NCBI RefSeq assembly: GCF_947504215.1
Contig: NZ_CANNGO010000001.1
Coordinates: forward strand, 992,001-1,056,000
Length of the DNA stretch: 64,000 bases
DNA from: an uncultured Ruegeria sp.
GTDB taxonomy: Bacteria; Pseudomonadota; Alphaproteobacteria; Rhodobacterales; Rhodobacteraceae
Direction: 5' to 3'
Under the pieces are notes generated by a model. It saw only the letters and a program-made list of their open reading frames with translations, searched no databases and was not told where the DNA came from. A program made the translations under genes and the position numbers. This document shows positions 46,490 through 54,763 of this stretch, in pieces (the first letter of the stretch is position 1; every line of letters starts with the position of its first letter).

Positions 46490-47275
46490 TTAGCCCGCCG
46501 TATATCCACCGTCGGCATGAAGGATATGCCCGGTGTAGAAATCAGATGCGCGCGACGCGAGAAACAGTAGAGGACCGGCAAGGTCTTCTGGCTCACCCAG
46601 TCGCCCCTTGGGAACACGGGTAAGGAAGCCATCGCGCACAGCTTTGGCCTCGTCGGTGTCTTCGAACATCCAAGCTGTTAAAGGAGACCTGAACACTGTC
46701 GGAGCAATCGCGTTGACGGTAATTCCGGTCGGCCCGAGCTCACACCCCAAGGCTTTGGTGATCCCGTTTACTGCAGCCTTTGAGGCGCAATACGCAGTAT
46801 AACCAGCCGGATGGCCAAGAATACTGCGGGCGGAACTGACGAAGATGATCTTGCCGTATTCGCTGACCTTCATCTGTTTCGCAGCCGAACGCGCGAGCAA
46901 CCAGCTTTGATTGACGTTGGCATCCATCACCGCATCGAAGGTTTCGGGAGCCATTTCGTTGATTGGAGCGACTTTGTTCATGCCGGACGCGACAACGAGA
47001 ATGTCTAGCTTGCCAAAACTGTTGACCGCTTCATCGACCAATGCGTCGCATGACGCCTCATCGTTTGGGCGTGTGTTCACTGTTACAACAGTAGCTCCGA
47101 GCTTCTCGCACTCTATGGCAATCTCATCGAGCGCTTGTTGGTTGCCTGCTGCCAAAACCAAGTTGCAACCAGCACCGGCAAGAACACGCGCGGCCACCAT
47201 GCCAAAAGCTCCAGAGGCCCCCGTGATCAGTGCGACATTGCCCTTAACATCAAACATCTTGAGTGGATCAGACAT
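46490..47275 (-). CDS. SDR family oxidoreductase
   Basis: A 261-residue classical short-chain dehydrogenase. The cofactor loop is TGASGAFG, VASGMN replaces the usual NNAG, and the catalytic tyrosine and lysine are in YTAYCASKAA. It ends with HADGGYTAG, as common in this family. Alcohol or sugar acid oxidation or reduction is possible. It lies between the cupin and dehydrogenase genes, so it probably handles an early intermediate of the same pathway. Confidence 0.85.
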   Translation of the reverse strand: MSDPLKMFDVKGNVALITGASGAFGMVAARVLAGAGCNLVLAAGNQQALDEIAIECEKLGATVVTVNTRPNDEASCDALVDEAVNSFGKLDILVVASGMNKVAPINEMAPETFDAVMDANVNQSWLLARSAAKQMKVSEYGKIIFVSSARSILGHPAGYTAYCASKAAVNGITKALGCELGPTGITVNAIAPTVFRSPLTAWMFEDTDEAKAVRDGFLTRVPKGRLGEPEDLAGPLLFLASRASDFYTGHILHADGGYTAG

Positions 47276-47286
47276 TCTATTCGTCC

Positions 47287-47631
47287 TCAGCTTTCTGGCG
47301 GGTACGGAATGACGACAAGCATCTTGCAGGTGTGGTTCGAACGGTTTTCAATTTTACGAACTTCGCCCGGCGCGATCGTGCAGCTGTCCATGGGACCAAG
47401 AGTAGTTTCGGTGTCGTCTACGATGACGGTCATCTCGCCTTTCAAAACCACGTAGACTTTCTCAAACGGAGTAGAGTCCGGCCCTGCCCCGCCCCCAGGT
47501 AAGAATTGGCTGAAACCGACCCACTGATTTGTTGGCCCGCCTTCCTCAAACCCCTGCAGACGAAGCCCATGGCACCCAAAATGGTTCGGTGCTTCATAGG
47601 GTTGGGCGTCTTGAAAACGCTTCAGGTGCAT
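47287..47631 (-). CDS. Cupin domain protein
   Basis: A 114-residue single cupin. FLPGGGAGPDSTPFEKVYVV and LGPMDSCTIAPGEVRKIEN correspond to the two cupin motifs, but the first lacks the usual HxH pair, so it may bind ligand without metal or be non-catalytic. Its role in the operon is unknown. Confidence 0.75.
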   Translation of the reverse strand: MHLKRFQDAQPYEAPNHFGCHGLRLQGFEEGGPTNQWVGFSQFLPGGGAGPDSTPFEKVYVVLKGEMTVIVDDTETTLGPMDSCTIAPGEVRKIENRSNHTCKMLVVIPYPPES

Positions 47632-47692
47632 ATCCGTCTCCGTTCAAGGTTAATGGCGGCCGCCAGCGAACTGGCGACCGGTCTGTGAGTGT

Positions 47693-48529
47693 TCAGAAGT
47701 CTTCGCCAGCTTCGATGCGGTAGGACTGACTCTTGTCGATCATCGCCACCAGGCGGATGATGCAGCCATCGCCACGGTCCCAGTTCCAAGGAAAGAATGC
47801 GAAGGTGCATCGCTTGCCGGTCACCGCATCAAGGTCACCTCCAACATTTTCAATTCCAAGAATACCCTTCGAGAACAGCATATTGTGCACCGGTTCCCAT
47901 TCAGGGAAATCTACCTCCCACGGGGTTCCGCCCGACCACTCAAGATATTCCTTCTCAAGATGCGGCATGATCGGACCGTTTCGCTGCGGACCAATGGCCG
48001 TTGCCAGCGGGTGATCGTTCGCCTGGGTATCGTGGCCAACGACTTTCACACCCTTTTCGATCATCCACTCGGCGGCCGAAGGAACAAGACCTGGGCAGTA
48101 GGCGAAGTAGTCACCATCTTCGTACTGTTTGTGCCAACCGGTATTGATGATCAGAACATCACCTTTGCGGATCGCATGCCCACAGGCCTTCTCGAGGTCA
48201 TCGCCTGTGATTTGCTCCCATTTCTTCTTGGGGACAGAAACCACCAGGCCCGAACCGAAGAAATGCGGCAGCGGAACCTCGTCGATGAACGGCGTTCCCT
48301 GAACAACATGTGCCGGTGCATCGATATGCGTGGTCACATGCATGGTCGTGGTAATTGTTTGCGACAGGACGCCCGACTTCGCCATGTAGTGTTTCCGGTC
48401 GATCTGGACGTCCTTGAAGTACGGCCAGTTGGGGCACTGGAACCCGTATCTGTGACTCAGGTTATGAAACTCCAACCCCATGTCATTGTCGGTATTGCCC
48501 TGGAACTCGATACCGCGGATTTCAACCAT
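47693..48529 (-). CDS. Cyclase family protein (kynurenine formamidase / isatin hydrolase fold)
   Basis: A 278-residue metal-dependent hydrolase. THIDAPAH within TTMHVTTHIDAPAHVVQGTP is the metal-binding motif of the cyclase family, whose members hydrolyse N-formylkynurenine, isatin and related amides or lactams. GDVLIINTGWHKQY and VGHDTQANDHPL are further family blocks. The ATG at 48529 is chosen because the longer frame crosses the promoter region. It is the first gene of the operon and probably performs the initial hydrolysis. Confidence 0.8.
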   Translation of the reverse strand: MVEIRGIEFQGNTDNDMGLEFHNLSHRYGFQCPNWPYFKDVQIDRKHYMAKSGVLSQTITTTMHVTTHIDAPAHVVQGTPFIDEVPLPHFFGSGLVVSVPKKKWEQITGDDLEKACGHAIRKGDVLIINTGWHKQYEDGDYFAYCPGLVPSAAEWMIEKGVKVVGHDTQANDHPLATAIGPQRNGPIMPHLEKEYLEWSGGTPWEVDFPEWEPVHNMLFSKGILGIENVGGDLDAVTGKRCTFAFFPWNWDRGDGCIIRLVAMIDKSQSYRIEAGEDF

Positions 48530-48624
48530 TGGGCATATCTCCTCTGTTCGCCGACGATGCGGCGTTTGTCGCTTTGAATCGTCTGGGTGGCCTCCCCACC
48601 TGTCCTGTATCATGATGCATGCGC

Positions 48625-48637
48625 ACCGCAATGCGGT
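48625..48637. promoter_or_regulatory. Near-palindrome, candidate IclR operator
   Basis: ACCGCAATGCGGT is a near-perfect 13-base palindrome with an A centre in the 214-base gap between the divergent cyclase and IclR genes. Confidence 0.4.
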
Positions 48638-48743
48638 CAATATAAAACTCACATTACGGTTGACTTGCACCGTATCGCGATGCAATGTGGCTGGATATCC
48701 ATACCGATATGCAGTGGCAGTAAGAAGTGCGAGGGTGACTTAA

Positions 48744-49490
48744 GTGCCGGAAAAAACTGAAAAAAGTGGAATTCAGGTTATTTCGCGAGCAGCTTCGATT
48801 CTGCGCGTATTGAAGGAAAGCCAATCTGGAATGAGCCTGGGGAAAATCGCCGAACGCGTCGACTTGCCCCGCTCTACGGTACAGAGAATCACAAGTGCCC
48901 TTGCTGAAGAAAAGTTTATTATTGCCGACGCCAATGGAAGCGGGTTGCGGCTCGGCCCTGAACTGAACGTGCTCGCAGGCGCAGCTAACTACAATATTGT
49001 AGAACACTGCCGGCTTCTATTGACGGAATTGACCCAGAAGACCGGAGAAACCACAGACCTCGCAGTCATGCGTGGTATCGGTATGGTTTTTCTGGACCAG
49101 GTTCCGGGAGTTTACCGATTGACTACGGTCTCCCAAGTCGGGGAGGTTTTCCCATTGACCACGACGGCGAACGGAAAAGCATGCCTGGCGAAACTCAAGG
49201 CGGAGGATGCCATCAAGCTCATCCAAAACGAGTGGGACCGAAACGGCGTTAACAGAAGTCTCGAAGATTTCCTGGCTGAGTTGGACAAGATCCGAAAGCA
49301 GGGACTTGCTTACGACCTGGACGAACATTCAGCCGGCGTGTCGGCAATCGGATTTTCCTTTGTCGACTGGGTTGGGGATTTACACGCGATCTCAATTCCC
49401 GTCCCCACGACACGGTTTTCAAGACAAAGAGCCATCATCGAAAAAGCGCTGCTTGAGACAGCCGCCAATATACATCAAACTTTTCAGTGA
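48744..49490 (+). CDS. IclR family transcriptional regulator
   Basis: A 248-residue protein with an N-terminal winged helix (SRAASILRVLKESQSGMSLG then ERVDLPRSTVQRITSALAEE) and a C-terminal IclR effector domain. The start is a GTG with GAGGG upstream. Being divergent to the cyclase-Liv-BKACE operon, it is the likely regulator, responding to the substrate or an intermediate. Confidence 0.9.
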   Translation: MPEKTEKSGIQVISRAASILRVLKESQSGMSLGKIAERVDLPRSTVQRITSALAEEKFIIADANGSGLRLGPELNVLAGAANYNIVEHCRLLLTELTQKTGETTDLAVMRGIGMVFLDQVPGVYRLTTVSQVGEVFPLTTTANGKACLAKLKAEDAIKLIQNEWDRNGVNRSLEDFLAELDKIRKQGLAYDLDEHSAGVSAIGFSFVDWVGDLHAISIPVPTTRFSRQRAIIEKALLETAANIHQTFQ

Positions 49491-49666
49491 GCTCGCAACT
49501 GAGATCCGGCTTCGGTGAAATCGCGTACCCCAGTTGGCTCAAACGTCCACGATGGGCCCACATAGCCTCGGGACTAGGGTTTCTCGGCGAAGTAATGCAC
49601 AGTTTCCAAGGTCGACAAGGTTGCAAGCCAGATAACTCGTTCCCAAGCCGTTAACTTATCCTTGTG

Positions 49667-50791
49667 CTAGGGTGCTTTGGACAGTGACACCAAAAATGCA
49701 GCTAAGTCTGCAACCTCCTGCTCAGTCAAATTCAACTCCGAGAGAATGGCTTCACCGTCGACGTGCAACCTTTCCGTATCAATTTCGCTGTAGTGTCGGA
49801 TCACTGCTTCCAAATCAATCAGGCTGCCGTCATGCATGTAAGGCGCGGTTTCAGCCACGCCCCGCAGGCTTGGTGTACGAAAGGTTCCAAAATCAGAGTG
49901 ACTCCTGCGTACACTGCGAACAACCCATGCACCTTGCTTATCCGGATCGTCGCTCCACTCGCTATCCAGTGTGTAAGCGCTGGAGAGTAAAAAGTTCAAT
50001 CCACCAAACCTCCCCTCATCGACTCCGGTTTCACTCAAAAAATATGGTACGCCAGCGTCGTGGAATTCGTTGTTGGAAAACCCCGGGCCGTTGTGGCACA
50101 ACACACACTTTCCGCGGCCCAAAAAGAGTTGAAGACCTCGCTGGGCAGGTTCGGGATAGTTCGCCGCCATAGCCAAATCGCGGCGTTCCAATGCATCACG
50201 AAAATCGTCAAACTGAGTCCGGTCCGTAGCCAACGTTTCCAAGTAGGCGGATAGAGTTTTGGCAGTGTTCACCAGCACGAGTTCTGGATCTTGTGTCTGG
50301 ATGTCGCCAAACATGGCTTCAAATTCATCAATGTAGCTACTTTCAGAGATAGCTGTTTTCAGGCTTTCTTTACTGTGTGCCATCTCTTGTTCTTCGATGA
50401 TCGGATGCAGACTAGCTGCCCAAAGACTGTCACTCTTGCCGCCCCATCCATACCACCGGAGACCAGCAAGGTTCCGCAGTGATGGAGAGTTTCGATCTAG
50501 CAAGACACGGCCGAGCGCTCGCGCCTCGAACGTTGTAAATGCCTGTTCTGGATCATGACAACTTGCGCAGGAAAAAGCACCGTCGACGGACAACACCGGA
50601 TCGTTGAATAAGGCCGCGCCCAGCGCAATTGCTCTTGTATCGTTTGAAACCCTATTACTTGGATCCGATTGGAACGATGGCGGCCACGGCCCGAAGGGTA
50701 GCGTTTGTTGAATATGGTCTTCTGATAACAAGACCTCTGCACGCGCCGCATCTGTCAGAACAAACAACGCTGTTGTCACCAACACCTTCAT
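49667..50791 (-). CDS. Di-heme cytochrome c peroxidase / MauG family protein
   Basis: A 374-residue exported protein with a signal peptide at 1-18 and two heme-binding motifs, CASCH (75-79) and CVLCH (229-233). RNSPSLRNLAGLRWYGWGG and ETAPYMHDGSL are conserved in the CCP/MauG superfamily, members of which reduce peroxide or oxidise residues in partner proteins. Which applies here is not decided. It is the last gene of the operon, overlapping the YtkA-like gene by four bases. Confidence 0.85.
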   Translation of the reverse strand: MKVLVTTALFVLTDAARAEVLLSEDHIQQTLPFGPWPPSFQSDPSNRVSNDTRAIALGAALFNDPVLSVDGAFSCASCHDPEQAFTTFEARALGRVLLDRNSPSLRNLAGLRWYGWGGKSDSLWAASLHPIIEEQEMAHSKESLKTAISESSYIDEFEAMFGDIQTQDPELVLVNTAKTLSAYLETLATDRTQFDDFRDALERRDLAMAANYPEPAQRGLQLFLGRGKCVLCHNGPGFSNNEFHDAGVPYFLSETGVDEGRFGGLNFLLSSAYTLDSEWSDDPDKQGAWVVRSVRRSHSDFGTFRTPSLRGVAETAPYMHDGSLIDLEAVIRHYSEIDTERLHVDGEAILSELNLTEQEVADLAAFLVSLSKAP

Positions 50792-51165
50792 TTTAGCATG
50801 ACGTTAGAAGTGTAGGATACCGATCGATCGCCGAAGCCGACGTCAACTTGCAGTTCCCACAGACCCGGCATGTGAAACAGCATGTTATCAACTCGGAATA
50901 ATCCATCGCCCAATGCGGTGACCTTAGGGGTATAGTTCAAGTCATGTTGATGAGCGGGCATTAGTGCATCAACACGCATCTCGCCTACGTCAGTATTGTC
51001 GCAAACGGTAATGAGAATGGAAAACGGTTGGGCCAATGGAATTTCGTCGACTGCCACATGCGCCTCAGGTGCGTTTTGAGTTTCCGAACCCATGCGTTGT
51101 CCTGTCGCTTCACAAGCAACAGCCGCGCCGGATGATACTAGAAACCAGAAAACCCAGCGGATCAT
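50788..51165 (-). CDS. Small exported YtkA-like protein
   Basis: A 125-residue protein with a signal sequence (1-17) followed by C18. The core (DALMPAHQHDLNYTPKV then MPGLWELQVDV) resembles the YtkA-like beta-sandwich, a family with histidine/methionine-rich sites sometimes linked to copper. The ATG at 51165 overlaps the amidohydrolase stop by four bases, and its own stop overlaps the di-heme gene. It may be a substrate or partner of that enzyme. Confidence 0.65.
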   Translation of the reverse strand: MIRWVFWFLVSSGAAVACEATGQRMGSETQNAPEAHVAVDEIPLAQPFSILITVCDNTDVGEMRVDALMPAHQHDLNYTPKVTALGDGLFRVDNMLFHMPGLWELQVDVGFGDRSVSYTSNVMLK

Positions 51166-51989
51166 TCTGATGCCAGTAAACGTTCTGCATTGGCATACGC
51201 GATATTGTCCGCGATCTGGTCTGGAAGCAAATCCAACCATTGGCGTGAAAAATCTGCATGAGAGCCGACGTAGTACCAACGCTCCGGGGCGAATGTATCT
51301 GTACCAACCATGAACTGATCAGGGTGCGCTTCGAACGCAGCCCTCCAATCCGGGTCGAGACGGCCGCGCGAGGCCATATCCGAACGAAACGCCAGATCGG
51401 CCCATAGCTTGGGATAGGTGTCTAGGGCATCGACCACACTGGCCGGGTCGTCAAAGCCAGAATGGGCCCACAGAACCCGAGCCTCGGGCCAGGCCTCAAA
51501 AATCAGGTCAACCGCTTCGCGATCACCGTGGTGGTGCAGAATTAGGTTCCGCTCCTTTGCCAGTGCGATCATACGCTGGATAACTGGCGTTTTAATGTCG
51601 TTTCCATAAGCGTGGAATTCACCGATGGCTTCGTATTTGTTCTTTGCCAGATTTGCTTCCAGATAATCGATTACGGTTTCATCATGCATCCAGGTGTTGA
51701 TCTCACCGCGACGACGATAAGGGCGAAGGGCCGGAACAACGATGTCCGGCGCTGCGGCCAATAGCAATTGGGTACCATTGTCATCCGAGCTGGAAACCAG
51801 TGCTTTCCGCACACCTGCGTCCCGAAGGATTTTGGCCACTTGTTCGGGTGGAACCAGTTTGACGGCATCATGGCTGTAATGAATATGTGCATCGAAGATC
51901 GGTCGCTCTTCTGCGATCGCCGCTGCGCTGAACACCACTGCAACTAAAAGGAAGATATATTTTAACACTTCAAGCATCCTCAACAGCAT
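51162..51989 (-). CDS. Exported amidohydrolase family protein
   Basis: A 275-residue TIM-barrel protein with an N-terminal signal peptide (about 1-26, FLLVAVVFSAAAIA). FDAHIHYSH carries the first metal histidines, ILHHHGDREA and LWAHSGFDDP supply others, and MVGTDTFAPE the conserved aspartate, as in the amidohydrolase-2 family. Export is unusual for this fold. The start follows directly after the dioxygenase stop. Substrate unknown. Confidence 0.8.
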   Translation of the reverse strand: MLLRMLEVLKYIFLLVAVVFSAAAIAEERPIFDAHIHYSHDAVKLVPPEQVAKILRDAGVRKALVSSSDDNGTQLLLAAAPDIVVPALRPYRRRGEINTWMHDETVIDYLEANLAKNKYEAIGEFHAYGNDIKTPVIQRMIALAKERNLILHHHGDREAVDLIFEAWPEARVLWAHSGFDDPASVVDALDTYPKLWADLAFRSDMASRGRLDPDWRAAFEAHPDQFMVGTDTFAPERWYYVGSHADFSRQWLDLLPDQIADNIAYANAERLLASE

Positions 51990-52856
51990 TCAGACTCTGG
52001 CTAGCTTCACATCGAACTTTACGTGCAAGAAAGGTTCAGTGATCTTGCCAGAAAGTTCCATGCCTTCGGGAAATTCTGAAGCTGGCCGTTCAACATAGGT
52101 CATCACCAGATCGTCCCGTACACCAAACACTGTATCCTGATCCAGATAGGGATCATCGTCCGGAAAAATCTCAGTAACCAAAGACTGGTGGCCAGGCGCC
52201 CTGACGATAAAGTGCAGGTGCGAAGGCCGCCAGGGATGGCGGCCGCAGGCGCGCAGGATGTCCCCGACAGGCCCATCTGACGGCACCGTGTATTCAACTG
52301 GCTTGACGGTCGTGAATGCATACTTACCGTCGTCACCGGTGGTCATCAGGCCATGAAAAGAATAGGTGTCCTGTTCTTCATCCTGGCTTGCATACATTCC
52401 ATTTGGCGCCGTTTGCCAGATGTCGAGTTCCGCACCGGCAATCGGATTACCCTCGACATCCCGGATAACGCCCTCGGCCAGCAGAACCGGCCCACCGTAG
52501 TGACGCTTCATATCACCACCGAATGGCAGTGGCGGTGCGCCAGAGACGTGAAAAGGCCCAAGAACGGACGAGCTTGTGGCGTCTGGAGTTGAATGGAGCA
52601 TGTCCACGAGCGATGACAGGCCCAATACGTCCGAGGCCAAGATAAACTCATGCCTGTCTTCGGTTTCCGCAGCGGCACACCCTTCCAAAAATGCAATTCC
52701 CCTGCGCCATTCGTCATGCGTCAGGTTAGTTTCACGGGCGAAATCGTGGAGGTGCTTGACCAGAGATCCCATGATTTCACGCATCCGCGGATCGGTGTCT
52801 TTGGACAGGTATCCCATGAACACTTCGGTGATATTGTCTTTGGTGACAGAGCGCAT
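51990..52856 (-). CDS. Intradiol ring-cleavage dioxygenase (hydroxyquinol 1,2-dioxygenase type)
   Basis: A 288-residue non-heme iron(III) enzyme. The N-terminal helical dimerisation domain is followed by a catalytic beta-sandwich with ligands Y155 (NGMYAS), Y189 (EYTVPSDGP), H213 and H215 (RPSHLHFIV). The length and DGPVGDIL region fit hydroxyquinol/chlorocatechol enzymes, which open hydroxylated benzenes to muconate-type products such as maleylacetate. It has no signal peptide. It lies between the TRAP genes and the exported amidohydrolase. Confidence 0.88.
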   Translation of the reverse strand: MRSVTKDNITEVFMGYLSKDTDPRMREIMGSLVKHLHDFARETNLTHDEWRRGIAFLEGCAAAETEDRHEFILASDVLGLSSLVDMLHSTPDATSSSVLGPFHVSGAPPLPFGGDMKRHYGGPVLLAEGVIRDVEGNPIAGAELDIWQTAPNGMYASQDEEQDTYSFHGLMTTGDDGKYAFTTVKPVEYTVPSDGPVGDILRACGRHPWRPSHLHFIVRAPGHQSLVTEIFPDDDPYLDQDTVFGVRDDLVMTYVERPASEFPEGMELSGKITEPFLHVKFDVKLARV

Positions 52857-52866
52857 CTTGGCCTCC

Positions 52867-54171
52867 TTAAATCAGGGCAAGGCTGAGGATCGGGAACTCG
52901 ATCAGAATGAACAGAACGATTAGCATCACAAAGGCGAAGGGCAGCGCGCCCATAAACACGTCTTTCAGCGAGATGCGGTCGTCGTTGATCGTGGATTTGA
53001 TAACAAAACACGATATGCCTAAAGGCGGAGTCAAAAGCCCGATTTCGGCTCCGACCACGGTGATGATCCCGAACCAGATCAGCGACATATCCAGCGCTTC
53101 GGCCATGGGCAGGAACAACGGGACAACAATCAGGATGATGGATGCCGTGTCGAGCAATGTTCCCAAAAACAGCATCAGCAAGACATATAGCAGCATGATC
53201 GACCAAAAGGACGCTGAATTCCCCGCAAGTAAGTCCTGCAACTGATTGGGCAGCCCCGCCAGTCCCAGCATGCGGCTGTAGATCGAAGCCGCAGTGATCA
53301 GGAACAAAATCGCCGCTGTGATATGACCGGTTTCCAGCAACGCGTCCCAGAACGCTTTTGGGGACATGGAACTGCGTAAGACCGCGATAATCAACGCGAC
53401 AAATGCCCCGGCTGCTCCTGCCTCGACCGCAGTAAGCCAGCCGGTGTAGATCCCACCAAGAACGATAGTGATGATGCACAGCGTTGGTAGCGTTTTGGAT
53501 GCGATCTCGCGGCCGGACATCCATTCTGTATCTTCGACGATCCGACCGCCTACGAACGCAGGTGTGAAACGGCCCATGGCCCAGATCGCGCCAACATAGG
53601 CGATCGCCAGCATGATCCCGGGAATAACACCCGCCAGGAACATGTCGCCCACGGATTGTTCAGCAACAAAGGAGTAGATAATCAGCATGGCCGAAGGCGG
53701 TATGATCATACCCAAAACCGAAGATCCGGCGACCACACCAACTGCGAAGCGCGGATTGTAGGCTTGTGACATCATCTGCGGTACTGAGACTTTGGTGAAC
53801 ACCGATGCCGATGCAATGGACGACCCGGTCACAGCGGCAAAGACCGCGTTGGCTCCGACCGTGGCCATTCCAATGCCGCCTTTGACCTTGCGAAACCGCA
53901 TGGTCATGACTTCGTAAATGTCCCTGCCCAAACCGGCCTTCGAGACAATGAGCCCCATAAAGGTAAACAGTGGGATAGTTGCGAAACTGTATTCCATCGC
54001 GCTGTCGCCGACCGCCACTTTCAGCAGGTTAAGCGCAAGCGTGAAATTGTCCCGCATTAGCCAGATCGACACGAACGAGACGACGCCCAGCGCTATGGGA
54101 ATGTAGACGCCTGCGTAGATCAAAAAGACGATGGCAACGACCGAGATCAGGCCAATCTCAATCGGCGTCAT
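52867..54171 (-). CDS. dctM: TRAP transporter large membrane subunit
   Basis: A 434-residue DctM-type protein with about 12 membrane segments. FAAVTGSSIASASVFTKVSV and IPPSAMLIIYSFVAEQSVGD are typical. It forms the channel of the second TRAP system. Its start overlaps dctQ by four bases. The substrate is probably the aromatic or ring-derived acid processed by this operon. Confidence 0.92.
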   Translation of the reverse strand: MTPIEIGLISVVAIVFLIYAGVYIPIALGVVSFVSIWLMRDNFTLALNLLKVAVGDSAMEYSFATIPLFTFMGLIVSKAGLGRDIYEVMTMRFRKVKGGIGMATVGANAVFAAVTGSSIASASVFTKVSVPQMMSQAYNPRFAVGVVAGSSVLGMIIPPSAMLIIYSFVAEQSVGDMFLAGVIPGIMLAIAYVGAIWAMGRFTPAFVGGRIVEDTEWMSGREIASKTLPTLCIITIVLGGIYTGWLTAVEAGAAGAFVALIIAVLRSSMSPKAFWDALLETGHITAAILFLITAASIYSRMLGLAGLPNQLQDLLAGNSASFWSIMLLYVLLMLFLGTLLDTASIILIVVPLFLPMAEALDMSLIWFGIITVVGAEIGLLTPPLGISCFVIKSTINDDRISLKDVFMGALPFAFVMLIVLFILIEFPILSLALI

Positions 54172-54719
54172 TCTGCGGCCCCGTCATGTTCAGGAGTGCG
54201 GATAAGTTGCGGGCGGTCCTGCGCCGTGACGACCTTGAGCAGGAAGATCACGCAGGCAAGCGCAGTACCGCACGCAATGACCAGTTTGACTGGCCACCAG
54301 GGTAATGTGAAAAGACCGGGCACTCCGAAGTAGTCCTGTGTCTGCCACATGTGTAGGAATTCAGGGAATGTCACATAGGCGATCAATGCCATGAAGATGG
54401 CCGAGATGGCATTGATGATGCGCCTCAGGTTTGCAGTTAGACCGGGGCGACGATGGTGCAGCAGGTTCAGGAACCCGTCCGAACGTGTCAATCGGTCCAC
54501 TCTGACCACGTCTGCCAACTGCAGAAAGACGATCAACACGACCGAAAACTGAACCATCTCATAAGTGCCGCGCAAAGGGGCTGAAAACAGACCACGCGCG
54601 ATAACATCGACATTCAGAACAACCACCAACGCCAGGACGACGAGCGTACCCAAAGCATTGGCGGCGATTGCTAGAGAATTGGCGACCCGCGACAGGCCAG
54701 CAACTGCGGTCTTCAGCAT
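54168..54719 (-). CDS. dctQ: TRAP transporter small membrane subunit
   Basis: A 183-residue protein with four predicted membrane helices and the LRGTYEMVQFSVVLIVFLQL region expected of DctQ. It lies between the binding-protein and DctM genes. Confidence 0.88.
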   Translation of the reverse strand: MLKTAVAGLSRVANSLAIAANALGTLVVLALVVVLNVDVIARGLFSAPLRGTYEMVQFSVVLIVFLQLADVVRVDRLTRSDGFLNLLHHRRPGLTANLRRIINAISAIFMALIAYVTFPEFLHMWQTQDYFGVPGLFTLPWWPVKLVIACGTALACVIFLLKVVTAQDRPQLIRTPEHDGAAE

Positions 54720-54743
54720 GAGGGGCCCCTTTCGTGGATCGCC

Positions 54744-54763
54744 GGACGGTTATTCGGCCGTCC
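54744..54763 (-). other. Stem-loop around the dctP stop codon
   Basis: GGACGG (54744-54749) pairs with CCGTCC (54758-54763); the loop contains the dctP stop codon. It is followed by dctQ after a short gap. Similar in position to the stem-loops after other binding-protein genes. Confidence 0.4.
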
